A stretch of DNA of 64,000 nucleotides from Hyphomicrobiales bacterium (GCA_900489925.1 UEHQ01000002.1:124001-188000), one strand, 5' to 3'. Shown: positions 25,962 to 35,585, counted from the first letter of the stretch. Translations and numbers: made by a program. Notes: generated from the letters alone by a model not told the origin.

Positions 25962-26501
25962 CTAGATTTTCGACGGATCGGCGATCGCTTCGTCGAGGTC
26001 CTGATACTCCTCGCAACCCGTGCCGCAGATCGTCTTGATGGTGTTCAACTGCTCTTTGGCCAGGTCGAGGCGACCTTTGACGACATAAGCTTCGCCGAGA
26101 TATTCGCGCACCTTGGCGTATTGCGGATCGAGCTGCACCGACTTCAGATAGTAAGAGATGCCTTCGTCGGTGCGTCCGAGCTTGCGGGTCGCGTAGCCGC
26201 GATAGTTGAGTGCCTCGGCGGTGTTCTGGTCCTTGAGCGTATCGAGCATGGCCAATGCCTCATCGTAACGGCCAGCCTTGGCAAGCGCGTAGGCATAGTC
26301 GGTGCGGTTTTCGTCGGTGACGTTGGCACTATGTTGCTTGACGCATTTCTGCGTCTTCTTGTCGTAGACCTCTCCCTTTTTGCAAACAGGCATCGTTTCG
26401 CTATCGCTGCTGCCAGCAGCATAGACCGGTGCGGAAAATGCGAACGCGGCAATGCATCCACCGAGCAGAACCGACGCAATTCGAACAGGCATGGTCGTCA
26501 T
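25962..26501 (-). CDS. Secreted TPR-repeat protein
   Basis: The start at 26501 is set by GGGAG eight bases upstream and by a clean signal peptide (MPVRIASVLLGGCIAAFAFSAPVYAA). The mature part of about 150 residues has a CKKGEVYDKKTQKCVK motif with two cysteines, then three tetratricopeptide-like repeats (YAYALAKAGRYDEALAMLD, ALNYRGYATRKLGRTDEGI, YAKVREYLGEAYVVKGRLD). It probably works in the periplasm as a protein-interaction module. It lies 42 bp upstream of the sigma/anti-sigma genes in the same direction and could be part of that signalling unit. Confidence 0.85.
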   Translation of the reverse strand: MTTMPVRIASVLLGGCIAAFAFSAPVYAAGSSDSETMPVCKKGEVYDKKTQKCVKQHSANVTDENRTDYAYALAKAGRYDEALAMLDTLKDQNTAEALNYRGYATRKLGRTDEGISYYLKSVQLDPQYAKVREYLGEAYVVKGRLDLAKEQLNTIKTICGTGCEEYQDLDEAIADPSKI

Positions 26502-26670
26502 CGAAAATCTCCCTGAAAAATGACGTTGCGGGCGATGAACACCGCACAAGGTCGTTTTATTCAGCGATCGCCCCATCTTTTGAGATCACTAGGTTGTGAC
26601 CACCGCCGGCGAATAAACGCAGGCTTGAGGTGTTTGCTGCCTACTCGCCGGGGCGAGAAGGAGCATTCCG

Positions 26671-27723
26671 TTGACCGATACAGTAAAACTACTCAGCCTC
26701 GCGGTTGCCGCACCCGAGCATATCATCACGCAGACAGAAGCCGCGGAGACATCCGCACGGCTGTTCTCCGACAGGCTTGCCGATTTCTCGCACCTTGCAA
26801 GCGTCTTCGAAAACGCCGGCATCAAGCAACGCCATGCGGCCCGTCCGCTCCAATGGTTTGTCGAGCCGCATGGCTGGCAGGATCGGATGGACGCCTACGC
26901 CGAGGTTGCGCGCCACCTCTTTGCCGAGACCGCCACAAACGCATTGAAGAAGGCAGGCATGCGGGGAAGCGAGGTCGATTGCATCGTGACCGTATCGTCC
27001 ACTGGCATCACCACGCCGAGCCTTGATGCCCAACTCGCTGAAAGCATGGGTTTCCGGCCGGACGTCGAACGCATCCCCGTGTTTGGACTTGGCTGTGCGG
27101 CAGGCGTTTCCGGCTTTGCCATCGCCTCCCGGATCGCCAGAAGCAGGCCGGGGGCAACGGTGCTATTCGTCTCCCTGGAACTCTGCACGCTGGCGTTTCG
27201 GCTGGATGAACTGACCCGCGCCAATATCATCGCGACGGCGCTTTTCGGTGACGGCGCAGGCGCCTGCGTGTTGCGCGTCGCGCCATCCGGCCTGGCCGAG
27301 GTGGAATCGACGGGCGAGCACCTTTTTCCCAACACCCTCGGGATCATGGGCTGGAAGATCGACGACACCGGCTTTGGCGTCGTGCTCGCACAATCCCTGC
27401 CGCAGTTTGCGGAAGCCGAACTCCGGCCCGCGCTGGATGGGATTCTCAAGCGCAACGGACTGTCCCATGGCGATATCGATCGCTTCATCTGCCATCCCGG
27501 CGGAACGAGGGTGCTGACGGCGCTGGAACGCGCGCTGACACTGACACCGGGCACGCTCGACCACGAACGGGCCGTGCTCGCGGAATATGGCAACATGTCA
27601 TCGCCGACCGTACTGTTCGTCCTCGAGCGTGTCATCAGGGCGGGATTGCCGAACCGCAGCGCCATGCTGGCAATGGGACCCGGCTTCGCGGCAAGCTGCG
27701 TTACCCTGCGGAAGGTCGCCTGA
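26671..27723 (+). CDS. Type III polyketide synthase (chalcone-synthase-like)
   Basis: The TTG start is supported by AAGGAG eight bases upstream. The 350-residue protein has the thiolase-fold catalytic triad of type III PKSs: Cys142 in FGLGCAAGVSG, His275 in FICHPGGTR, and Asn308 in YGNMSSPT. In bacteria such enzymes condense fatty-acyl starters with malonyl-CoA to make alkylpyrones or alkylresorcinols. The next gene overlaps by one base and encodes an ICMT-type methyltransferase, the same pairing as bpsA-bpsB of Bacillus subtilis, where the methyltransferase makes pyrone methyl ethers. The product here is unknown. Confidence 0.9.
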   Translation: MTDTVKLLSLAVAAPEHIITQTEAAETSARLFSDRLADFSHLASVFENAGIKQRHAARPLQWFVEPHGWQDRMDAYAEVARHLFAETATNALKKAGMRGSEVDCIVTVSSTGITTPSLDAQLAESMGFRPDVERIPVFGLGCAAGVSGFAIASRIARSRPGATVLFVSLELCTLAFRLDELTRANIIATALFGDGAGACVLRVAPSGLAEVESTGEHLFPNTLGIMGWKIDDTGFGVVLAQSLPQFAEAELRPALDGILKRNGLSHGDIDRFICHPGGTRVLTALERALTLTPGTLDHERAVLAEYGNMSSPTVLFVLERVIRAGLPNRSAMLAMGPGFAASCVTLRKVA

Positions 27724-28223
27724 TGTGGGTCTCGATCGCGCTTCTGAGCTTCGTGACGCTGCAGCGCCTTGCGGAGCTCGCGCTGGCGCGCCGCAATACC
27801 AAGGCGCTGTTCGCGGAAGGTGGCCGCGAGGTGGGTGCTGAGCATTATCCCTACCTCGTTCTCCTGCACGGCTGCTGGATTGCGGGCCTCTGGCTTCTGG
27901 CAATCGGGCGACCCGTTCAGATTGTCTGGCTCGGCATATTCCTGCTTCTGCAGATCGCGCGCCTCTGGGTGGTCGCAACGATGGGAGATCGTTGGACGAC
28001 CCGTATCGTGGTGATGCCGGGCCGACCGCTGGTCAGCGTCGGCCCCTATCGGTTCATGGCCCATCCCAACTATGCCGTCGTCGTCGGCGAGATCGCGGCG
28101 CTGCCGCTGGCCTTTGGGCTGGTCGGCTACGCGGCGCTTTTTTCCATCCTCAATGCCATCATGTTGCATGTTCGCATCAAGGCGGAAAACGCCGCGCTGA
28201 AGGACGCAATGATTTTGAAATAA
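27723..28223 (+). CDS. ICMT-family membrane methyltransferase, partner of the type III PKS
   Basis: This 166-residue protein has about four membrane segments. Its C-terminal core (VSVGPYRFMAHPNYAVVVGEI, then HVRIKAENAAL) matches the SAM-binding region of isoprenylcysteine carboxyl methyltransferase-like enzymes. Its ATG overlaps the stop of the polyketide synthase gene (TGATG), so the two proteins are made together. By analogy with BpsB it should methylate the polyketide product. Despite the family name, bacteria lack prenylated CaaX proteins, so the protein substrate is not expected. Confidence 0.85.
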   Translation: MWVSIALLSFVTLQRLAELALARRNTKALFAEGGREVGAEHYPYLVLLHGCWIAGLWLLAIGRPVQIVWLGIFLLLQIARLWVVATMGDRWTTRIVVMPGRPLVSVGPYRFMAHPNYAVVVGEIAALPLAFGLVGYAALFSILNAIMLHVRIKAENAALKDAMILK

Positions 28224-28300
28224 AACGCAATTTTTCGTTTGCGCAACGCCGATCCTAGGGGCATTTTCGCTGCCAGAAACAAGCTTGGCTGGGCGCGAGA

Positions 28301-29548
28301 ATGACGAAGAATGTGATGGTGGTGGGCGCGGGAATCGTTGGCGTTTCGACGGCGATCCACCTGCAGCGGCGTGGGCGTCGGGTGACCCTTGTCGACCGGA
28401 AGGCGCCCGGCAACGAGACATCTTTCGGCAACGCCGGCCTGATCCAGCGCGAGGGCGTGGTGCCCTACGGCTTCCCGCAGCAGCTCGGTCTGCTTGTGCG
28501 CTATGCGTTCAACAACCGCATCGACGCGCACTACCACCTCAAGGCGCTTCCCGGTCAGCTGGCCTTTCTCGCCCGCTATTGGTGGAATTCCAATACCAAG
28601 CGCCACGAAATGATCTCGAGGGCCTACGCACCGCTGATCGAACACTCGATTTCGGAGCACAACGACCTGATCGAGGCTTCGCATGCCCAGCACCTGATCC
28701 GCAAGAACGGCTGGATGGAGATTTTCAGGACAGCCGGCAGACGGGATGCGGAGTTTGCCGAGGCAGAACGCCTGCAGCGGGAGTTCGGCGTCAGCCACGA
28801 ACCTCTCAGCACCGTCGACGTTGCGCGGCTCGAGCCCGATATCCGGGGAGATTTCGCAGGCGGTCTGCGCTGGCGGGATCCCTGGTCCGTTCTTGATCCA
28901 CACGGGCTGACAGCAGCCTATCGGAGCTATTTCGAAAGCCTGGGCGGCCAGTTTGCGACCGGCGATGCCAATTCACTCGGCCGCTACGGCGCCGGCTGGA
29001 AGGTAGCAACCACCGATGGATCGCTGGAGGCCGACGAAGCGGTTCTGGCGCTGGGACCATGGGCAGCGACCGCGACCCGCCGGCTCGGCTACTCCTTCCC
29101 GCTGGGCGTCAAGCGTGGCTACCACATGCACTACGCCACCCAGGACAACGCCACCCTCAACAACTGGACGCTCGATGCGGAAAAGGGCTATTTCCTGGCA
29201 CCGATGAGCCGTGGCATTCGCCTGACCACGGGCGCGGAATTTGCTGCCATGGATGCGCCGAAGACACCCGTCCAGCTTGACCGCGCCGAAGCGGTGGCGC
29301 GCACGGTCTTCCCGCTCGGCGAGCGGCTTGATCCGGAACCCTGGATGGGCGCCCGCCCCTGCACGCCCGACATGATGCCGATCATCGGCAAGGCGCCACG
29401 GCATGAAGGGCTGTGGTTCGCCTTTGGCCACGCGCATCACGGCCTGACGCTCGGGCCGGTCACCGGCCGCGTGCTGGCGGAACTGATCACGGGAGAAGCG
29501 CCACTTATCGATATCTCGGCCTATTCGCCGGAACGGTTCGATCCGTAA
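28301..29548 (+). CDS. FAD-dependent D-amino-acid dehydrogenase-like oxidoreductase
   Basis: This 415-residue DAO-family protein has an N-terminal Rossmann FAD motif (VMVVGAGIVGVSTAIHLQRRG, residues 5-25) and the DadA-like FGNAGLIQ segment. The C-terminus has the FAD motif ARPCTPDMMPIIGKAP and FAFGHAHHGLTLGPVTG. It is similar to DadA, which oxidises D-amino acids to keto acids and passes electrons to the respiratory chain. It follows the PKS/methyltransferase pair by 77 bp in the same direction but probably has its own role. Confidence 0.88.
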   Translation: MTKNVMVVGAGIVGVSTAIHLQRRGRRVTLVDRKAPGNETSFGNAGLIQREGVVPYGFPQQLGLLVRYAFNNRIDAHYHLKALPGQLAFLARYWWNSNTKRHEMISRAYAPLIEHSISEHNDLIEASHAQHLIRKNGWMEIFRTAGRRDAEFAEAERLQREFGVSHEPLSTVDVARLEPDIRGDFAGGLRWRDPWSVLDPHGLTAAYRSYFESLGGQFATGDANSLGRYGAGWKVATTDGSLEADEAVLALGPWAATATRRLGYSFPLGVKRGYHMHYATQDNATLNNWTLDAEKGYFLAPMSRGIRLTTGAEFAAMDAPKTPVQLDRAEAVARTVFPLGERLDPEPWMGARPCTPDMMPIIGKAPRHEGLWFAFGHAHHGLTLGPVTGRVLAELITGEAPLIDISAYSPERFDP

Positions 29549-29585
29549 TCGCTGCGCGCTCGCAAGCGGGGTATCTGGCCGGTCG

Positions 29586-30119
29586 CTAGGCGACGCCCAG
29601 CGACGAGAGATCGTGGAGCGCGGCGCTGACGATGCCTTCAATCGTGTCGCCGATATCGACGGTAACGACCCCCGGCTCGCCTGTCGGCACCTCCAGCGTC
29701 GCCAGCTGGCTTTCCAGAAGCGAGAGCGGCATGAAGTGGCCCTTGCGCGCGCCCATACGCGCGGTGAGCAGTTCCTTCGAACCATGCAGGTAGACGAAGA
29801 TGAGCTTGCCTCCGGCGGCAGCGCGCAGACGGTCGCGATAGCTTCGCTTTAACGCCGAACAGGAAACCAGGATACCCTCGCCGCGATCGAGTTTCGCCTT
29901 CATGGTTTCGCCGATGATATCGAGCCAGGGCGTCCGATCCTCGTCAGTCAGCGGTATGCCCTTCGACATCTTTTCAACGTTGGCGGCCGGGTGCAGCACA
30001 TCGCCTTCGATAAAGTCCAGACCGAGCTTGGCAGCAAGGGATTCGGCAACGGACGTCTTGCCACTGCCGCTGACGCCCATAACGATAAGCGCAAACGGCG
30101 ATGCACGATCCTGGCTCAT
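29586..30119 (-). CDS. gntK: Gluconokinase (GntK/IdnK type)
   Basis: This 177-residue P-loop kinase has Walker A MGVSGSGKTSVAE at about 14-26. It also has the gluconokinase signatures FIEGDVLHPAANVEKMSKGIPLTDEDR and CSALKRSYRDRLR, plus a late KGHFMPLSLLESQLATLE. It phosphorylates gluconate to 6-phosphogluconate for the Entner-Doudoroff or pentose phosphate route. No gluconate transporter is adjacent. Confidence 0.93.
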   Translation of the reverse strand: MSQDRASPFALIVMGVSGSGKTSVAESLAAKLGLDFIEGDVLHPAANVEKMSKGIPLTDEDRTPWLDIIGETMKAKLDRGEGILVSCSALKRSYRDRLRAAAGGKLIFVYLHGSKELLTARMGARKGHFMPLSLLESQLATLEVPTGEPGVVTVDIGDTIEGIVSAALHDLSSLGVA

Positions 30120-30305
30120 GGACTGATTCTTCCCGCGTTTTTCGACGCGACCGATTTAGCGCACCCGCAACCGCGAGGCCAGAGCAGGAGCGCAAGTGGA
30201 CCTCGTCGACATAGAAAAGACGGCAGGTCATCCCTGCCGCCTCATCAAAGCTGAGCATAACTACCGACGGCGCGGCAACGTTTGTTCCAGCGCCGGCGGG
30301 TCTTG

Positions 30306-31145
30306 TCAGGACGCAGCCGCCGCTGGGTTCTTGCGTGCAAGCCGTGCGCGGATGGTTTCGACATCGGCGCGCGGCGTGGCGGCGAACAGGGTCTTGGTGT
30401 AGCTGTGCTGCGGGTCGCTGAACACCTGGTCACGCGTGCCGTATTCCACAGCCTCGCCGTAGTACATGACCATCACGTCGTCTGCCATGTAGCGAACGAC
30501 CGAGAGGTCGTGGCTGATGAAGACGTAGGTGAGGTTCAGCTCGTCCTGCAGGTCGGCGAGCAGGTTCAGCACCTGTGCTTGCACTGACAGGTCGAGCGCC
30601 GAAACGGGCTCGTCGAGCACGAGAAGCCGCGGCTTCAGCATCAGGGCGCGCGCGATCGCGATGCGCTGGCGCTGGCCACCGGAGAACATGTGCGGGTAGC
30701 GATTGAAGTGGACGTCCTGCAGCCCGACCTTCTTGAGCATCGCCATCGCCAGTTCACGCCGTTCGGCGGGTGGCGTCTCGGTGTTGATGATCAGCGGCTC
30801 CATCAGGATATCGCCGATCTTCTTGCGCGGGTTCAGCGAACCGTAGGGATTCTGGAAGACGATCTGCACCTTGCGGCGCATCTCGGGCGTCAGGTCGCCG
30901 GCAGCGATATCCACCTTCTTGCCGTCGATGAACAGGTCGCCGCCGCTTGCCGGATCGATCATGGTGATGATGCGGGCCAGTGTGGACTTGCCGCAGCCGC
31001 TTTCGCCGACGATTGCCAGCGTCTTGCCCTGCTCGACCTTGAAGCTCACGCCCTTGACGGCGTGCACGGTCTTCTCTTTCTTGAAGAGACCGCCCGGCAG
31101 ATAGTAGTTGCGGACGATATTCTTGCCTTCGAGAACTGGCGTCAT
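30306..31145 (-). CDS. dppF: Dipeptide ABC transporter ATPase (DppF)
   Basis: This 279-residue ATPase has Walker A GESGCGKSTLAR, signature FSGGQRQRIAIARAL, Walker B LLVLDEPVSALD, and the peptide-transporter C-terminus ending near the YTKTLFAATP segment. It is the last gene of the dppABCDF operon and overlaps dppD by 4 bases (ATGA). It pairs with DppD to power import of peptides through DppBC. Confidence 0.92.
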   Translation of the reverse strand: MTPVLEGKNIVRNYYLPGGLFKKEKTVHAVKGVSFKVEQGKTLAIVGESGCGKSTLARIITMIDPASGGDLFIDGKKVDIAAGDLTPEMRRKVQIVFQNPYGSLNPRKKIGDILMEPLIINTETPPAERRELAMAMLKKVGLQDVHFNRYPHMFSGGQRQRIAIARALMLKPRLLVLDEPVSALDLSVQAQVLNLLADLQDELNLTYVFISHDLSVVRYMADDVMVMYYGEAVEYGTRDQVFSDPQHSYTKTLFAATPRADVETIRARLARKNPAAAAS

Positions 31146-31996
31146 TGGGCCGCTCCCTGCACAGTCTTGTCTGGATTGAAAAGCTCGCCGATCGTCGGCA
31201 GGCGGTCGCCTGTCGCATTGTCTGGCAAGGCGGCGAGCAGCGCGCGGGTATAGTCGCTTTTCGGCGCTTCAAAGAGCGAGAGCACGTCGGCCTCCTCCAT
31301 CTTGCGACCCTTGTACTGGACGATCACCCGATCGGCGGTCTCGGCAACCACGCCCATGTTGTGCGTGATCATGATGAGGCCCATGCCGTGCTCCGTCTGC
31401 AGGCGCATCAGGAGATCGAGGATCTGTTTCTGAATGGTGACGTCGAGCGCGGTCGTCGGTTCGTCGGCGATGAGAAGCTTCGGATTGCAGGCAATCGCGA
31501 TGGCGATCATAACGCGCTGGCACTGGCCGCCCGACATCTGATGCGGGAAGTGACCGAGGCGTTCGGCAGGATTGGGAATCCCGACTGCCTCGAACAGCTC
31601 GACAGCGCGCTTGCGCCGCGCGGCCTTGTCCATGCCCATGTGGATTCTCAGGACCTCTTCGATCTGGAAGCCGACGGTAAAGCAGGGATTGAGGCTCGCG
31701 ATGGGCTCCTGGAAGATCATCGACATGTCCTTGCCGATGATGTTGCGCCGCTCGCGCGCGGACATGCCAAGCAGATTGCGGCCGTCGAAGACCATCTTGT
31801 CGGCGGTTACCTTTGCCGTCCACGGCAGGAGGCCCATCGCGGCGAGCATGGAGACCGATTTTCCGGAGCCGGACTCGCCAACGATGGCCAGGACTTCGCC
31901 GGCGTGAACCTTGAGCGAGACACCATCGACGGCGCGAAACGCACCGGTCGAGGTCTGGAACTCGACGACGAGGTTTTCGATTTCGAGAAGTGCCAT
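31142..31996 (-). CDS. dppD: Dipeptide ABC transporter ATPase (DppD)
   Basis: This 284-residue ATPase has Walker [13 protein letters not shown], signature [15 protein letters not shown], Walker [13 protein letters not shown], and the oligopeptide-type C-terminus ([11 protein letters not shown]). One base separates it from dppC, and it overlaps dppF. It forms the ATPase heterodimer with DppF. Confidence 0.92.
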   Translation of the reverse strand: MALLEIENLVVEFQTSTGAFRAVDGVSLKVHAGEVLAIVGESGSGKSVSMLAAMGLLPWTAKVTADKMVFDGRNLLGMSARERRNIIGKDMSMIFQEPIASLNPCFTVGFQIEEVLRIHMGMDKAARRKRAVELFEAVGIPNPAERLGHFPHQMSGGQCQRVMIAIAIACNPKLLIADEPTTALDVTIQKQILDLLMRLQTEHGMGLIMITHNMGVVAETADRVIVQYKGRKMEEADVLSLFEAPKSDYTRALLAALPDNATGDRLPTIGELFNPDKTVQGAAQ

Positions 31997-31997
31997 A

Positions 31998-32885
31998 TCA
32001 GGACCTCTTCAGTTTGGGATCGAGCGCATCGCGCAGACCGTCGCCCATCAGATTGATGGCGAGAACGGTGATGAGGATGCAAAGACCCGGGAAAGTAACG
32101 AGCGACGGCGAGCTCTGGAAGAATTCGCGTGCATCGGCAAGCATCGTGCCCCACTCGGATGTCGGGGGCTGTGCGCCCATGCCGAGGAAGCCGAGAGCAG
32201 CCGCGTCGAGGATCGCCGCCGAGAAGGCGAGCGTTGCCTGGACGATCAGCGGAGCCAGGCAGTTCGGCAGGATCGTCTTGAACATCAGGCGAAGCGTGCC
32301 GGCGCCGGCAACGCGGGAGGCCACGACATATTCCTTCTCGCGCTCACTGATAACGGCGGCGCGGGTCAGGCGGACGAAATGCGGCTGGTTGACGATCGAG
32401 ATCGCGATCATGGCGTTCAAGAGGCCCGGGCCGAGAACGGCGACCAGCACGAGAGCCAGGAGCAGCGACGGGAAGGCCAGGATGATGTCCATGACGCGCA
32501 TGATGATCGTATCGGTGCGGCCGCGGAAATAGCCGGCGATGAGACCGAGCAGCACGCCGGCGACGGCCGACAGCGAAGCGACGACGAGGCCGATGAACAG
32601 CGAGAAGCGCGTGCCGAAGATCAGGCGGGACAGCATGTCACGACCGACGGCATCGGTGCCGAGCAGGAACGAGCTATTGCCACCTTCCGACCACGCCGGC
32701 GGCAGGCGTTGCATGCCGGACGGCACGTTCGGATCGTGCGGCGCGATCAATGGCGCGAAGATCGCCATCAACAGGACGATGATGAAGACGAAAAGGCCGA
32801 TGACCGCGCCTTTGTTGCGGGAAAAATAGTACCAGAACTCCGACAGAGCGGAGGGTGTGGCAGACTTTGTGGTTGCCGTGCTCAT
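31998..32885 (-). CDS. dppC: Dipeptide ABC transporter permease (DppC)
   Basis: This 295-residue inner-membrane permease has the long N-terminal segment and first helix typical of DppC (NKGAVIGLFVFIIVLLMAIFAPLIAPHDP). LLGTDAVGRDMLSRLIFGTR precedes the transmembrane core. The ATPase-contact EAA loop reads VVASRVAGAGTLRLMFKTILPN. It sits 9 bp after dppB. Confidence 0.92.
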   Translation of the reverse strand: MSTATTKSATPSALSEFWYYFSRNKGAVIGLFVFIIVLLMAIFAPLIAPHDPNVPSGMQRLPPAWSEGGNSSFLLGTDAVGRDMLSRLIFGTRFSLFIGLVVASLSAVAGVLLGLIAGYFRGRTDTIIMRVMDIILAFPSLLLALVLVAVLGPGLLNAMIAISIVNQPHFVRLTRAAVISEREKEYVVASRVAGAGTLRLMFKTILPNCLAPLIVQATLAFSAAILDAAALGFLGMGAQPPTSEWGTMLADAREFFQSSPSLVTFPGLCILITVLAINLMGDGLRDALDPKLKRS

Positions 32886-32894
32886 GAGCCGCTC

Positions 32895-33905
32895 CTAGTG
32901 CCTGATGCGTGGGTTGATGAGACCGTACATGAGGTCGACGATCAGATTGACGAGCATGATGATGCCGGCAATCAGCAGCAATCCACCCTGAACGACGGTA
33001 TAGTCACGCTTGAACACCGCATCGACCATCCACTTGCCGATACCCGGCCAGGAGAAGATCGTTTCCGTCAGAATGGCGCCGCCGAGGAGGACGCCGACCT
33101 GCAAGCCGATCGAGGTGACGACGGGGATCATCGCGTTGCGCAGCGCATGGACGCCGACGACGCGGAACGGTGTCAGACCCTTGGAGCGAGCGGTACGAAC
33201 ATAGTCTTCGCCGAGCACTTCGAGCATGGCCGAGCGCGTCTGGCGCGCGATGACGGCGAGCGGGATCGTGCCCAGCACGATCGTCGGCAGGATCAGCGAC
33301 ACGAAGGCCGACTTGAACGCTCCGGCCTGACCGGACAACAAGCTGTCGATCAGCATGAAGCCGGTGACGGGCTTGAAGAAATACATCAGCGAGATACGGC
33401 CGGAAACCGGCGTCCAATGCAGCGTATTGGAGAAGAGAACGATGAGCAGCAGGCCCCACCAGAAGATCGGCATCGAATAGCCGACCAGCGCCGCGCCCAT
33501 GACACTCTGGTCGAACCAGGTTCCGCGCTTGACCGCAGCAAAGACACCCGCAGGGATGCCGAGCACGATGGCGAAAATGATGGCGCAGAGCGAGAGCTCA
33601 AGCGTCGCCGGGAACAGCGATCCGAATTCCTGCAGCACGGGACGCTTGGTGACGATCGAGGAACCGAGGTCCCCCTGCACCACGTTGCCGAGGTAATCGA
33701 GATACTGCACGTACACAGGACGGTCGAGACCGAGGTCGTGCATGATCTGTGCGTGGCGCTCCGGAGCCATGACGCGCTCGCCCGACATCAGCATGACCGG
33801 GTCACCGGGCAGCAGACGGATGAACGCGAAGGCGATGAGGGAGACGCCGACGAAGGTTGGGATCAGGACCGCAAGGCGTCCGATGAGAAATCGCAACATT
33901 GGCAT
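32895..33905 (-). CDS. dppB: Dipeptide ABC transporter permease (DppB)
   Basis: This 336-residue permease begins LRFLIGRLAVLIPTFVGVSLIAF, the usual DppB/OppB start. Its EAA-loop region reads VRTARSKGLTPFRVVGVHALRNAMIPVVT. About six membrane helices are visible. It follows dppA after an 84-bp gap that contains a strong hairpin. Confidence 0.92.
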   Translation of the reverse strand: MPMLRFLIGRLAVLIPTFVGVSLIAFAFIRLLPGDPVMLMSGERVMAPERHAQIMHDLGLDRPVYVQYLDYLGNVVQGDLGSSIVTKRPVLQEFGSLFPATLELSLCAIIFAIVLGIPAGVFAAVKRGTWFDQSVMGAALVGYSMPIFWWGLLLIVLFSNTLHWTPVSGRISLMYFFKPVTGFMLIDSLLSGQAGAFKSAFVSLILPTIVLGTIPLAVIARQTRSAMLEVLGEDYVRTARSKGLTPFRVVGVHALRNAMIPVVTSIGLQVGVLLGGAILTETIFSWPGIGKWMVDAVFKRDYTVVQGGLLLIAGIIMLVNLIVDLMYGLINPRIRH

Positions 33906-33919
33906 ATGTCCATAATGTT

Positions 33920-33950
33920 CCGGCGGTCAGGTATCAAACCTGACCGCCGG
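33920..33950 (-). terminator. Strong intercistronic hairpin between dppA and dppB
   Basis: CCGGCGGTCAGGT and ACCTGACCGCCGG pair perfectly (13 bp) around a 5-base loop. No T-run follows on the minus strand. The likely role is to stabilise the dppA transcript or partly stop transcription, giving more binding protein than permease. Confidence 0.75.
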
Positions 33951-33989
33951 CCAAGCCCGGAGTTGCCGGGCATCTTTGCATAGTTTTGG

Positions 33990-35585
33990 TTATTCGGCGA
34001 TATCAACGCCGTCGAAGCGGTGAACGCCGACCGGATCCTGCACGTAGCCGGAAACCTTGGCGCTCATCGGCACGAATTCCGTCGAGTGGTCGATGGTTGC
34101 CCAGGGTGCTTCCTTCTTGAAGACGACCTGTGCTTCTTCGTAGAGCTTCGTGCGCTCTGCAACGTCAGCGGTCTTCTTCGCCTTCTTCACGAGGTCGTCG
34201 AATTCCTTGTTGCACCACTGAGCGCGGTTGTTGCCGCCGACAGCTTCGCAGCCGAGCAGCGTGTCGAGGAAGTTGTCCGGATCACCGTTGTCACCCGTCC
34301 AGCCGAGGATCGCAGCACCGTCGCGCTTAACGTCCTTGGAGAGCTTCAGGTATTCGGCCCATTCGTGCGTGACGATGTCGACCTTGACGCCGACCTTCGC
34401 AAGGTCAGCCTGCATCAGCTCGGCGGCGCGACGTGCGTTGAGCATATAAGGACGGGATACCGGCATTGCCCAGATCTTCATCGAGAGATCCTTGACGCCA
34501 GCGGCTTCGAGCATCTTCTTGGCTTCGTCTGGATTGTAGGCATCGTCCTTGACGGCGTCGTTGTAGGACCACATCGTCGGCGGAATCGGGTTCTTGGCAA
34601 CCTGGCCAGCGCCCTGGAAGACGGCATCGACGATCGCCTGCTTGTTGATCGCCATGTTGAGCGCCTTGCGCACTTCAGGCTTGTCGAACGGCGCCTGCTG
34701 CGTGTTGTAGGCGAGGTAGGAGACGTTCAGGCCCGGCTGTTCCAGAACCTTGAGGCTGGAGTCGGCCTTGAGGTCCTTGACGTCTGCTGCGTTCGGGTAA
34801 GGCATGATGTGGCATTCGCCGGCCTTGAGCTTCTGCGCGCGGACAGATGCATCAGGCGTGATCGCGAAAACGAGATCGTCGATCTTTTCCTTGCCCTTGA
34901 AGTAGGTTTCGTTGGCCTTGTAGCGGATGACGGCATCCGGCTGGTAGGCAACGAAGGTGAACGGACCGGTGCCGAGCGGCATCTGGTTCATCTGTTCCAT
35001 CTTGCCGTCAGCCTGGAGCTTGTCGGCATATTCCTTGGAAACGACAGAGGCGAAGTCCATTGCGAGGTCGGCAACAAACGGTGCTTCCGGATGGTTCAGC
35101 GTGAACTTGACGGTCAGGTCATCGACCTTTTCGACCGACTTGATCAGCTCGGGGAAGCCCATACCGGCAGCGTATTCGTAGGAAACGCCGGCAACGTACT
35201 TGGCCCACGGGCTATCTGCCTTCAGCTGGCGCTCGAACGAGAAGACGACGTCGTCAGCGTTCAGGTCGCGGGTCGGCGTGAAGAAGTCGGTGGTCTGGAA
35301 CTTGACGCCCGGGCGCAGCTTGAAAGTGTACTGCGTGCCGTCGTCAGAAACGGTCCAGCTCTCAGCGAGGCCCGGCTCGACTTCGGTCTTGCCATGCTTG
35401 AACTCGACGAGGCGGCTGTAAACCGTGCGCGACGAAGCATCGAACGTCGTACCTGCCGTGTAGATGCCCGGATCGAAGCCTTCCGGCGATCCCTCGGAGC
35501 AATAGACAAGCGTTTTCGACCAAGCCGTCGACGCCATGGCAGAAGCCAAGACGGTCGCTGCCAAGAGGACAGACATCTTTTTCAT
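33990..35585 (-). CDS. dppA: Periplasmic dipeptide-binding protein (DppA)
   Basis: This 531-residue SBP family 5 protein starts at 35585, with a GGGA-type site upstream and a Sec signal peptide (MSVLLAATVLASAMASTAWS). The mature start reads KTLVYCSEGSPEGFDPGIYTAGT, close to E. coli DppA. Other DppA-like segments are GTGPFTFVAYQPDAVIRY and LLGCEAVGGNNRAQWCN. It captures di- and tripeptides, and in some bacteria also aminolevulinate or haem. It is the first gene of dppABCDF. Confidence 0.94.
   Translation of the reverse strand: MKKMSVLLAATVLASAMASTAWSKTLVYCSEGSPEGFDPGIYTAGTTFDASSRTVYSRLVEFKHGKTEVEPGLAESWTVSDDGTQYTFKLRPGVKFQTTDFFTPTRDLNADDVVFSFERQLKADSPWAKYVAGVSYEYAAGMGFPELIKSVEKVDDLTVKFTLNHPEAPFVADLAMDFASVVSKEYADKLQADGKMEQMNQMPLGTGPFTFVAYQPDAVIRYKANETYFKGKEKIDDLVFAITPDASVRAQKLKAGECHIMPYPNAADVKDLKADSSLKVLEQPGLNVSYLAYNTQQAPFDKPEVRKALNMAINKQAIVDAVFQGAGQVAKNPIPPTMWSYNDAVKDDAYNPDEAKKMLEAAGVKDLSMKIWAMPVSRPYMLNARRAAELMQADLAKVGVKVDIVTHEWAEYLKLSKDVKRDGAAILGWTGDNGDPDNFLDTLLGCEAVGGNNRAQWCNKEFDDLVKKAKKTADVAERTKLYEEAQVVFKKEAPWATIDHSTEFVPMSAKVSGYVQDPVGVHRFDGVDIAE

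Noticed and set aside
26589..26670. EcfG- or SigF-type promoter between the TPR gene and the polyketide synthase
   Set aside because: Fragments such as GTGACC and CGAATAA are present, but their spacing does not fit a known ECF consensus.
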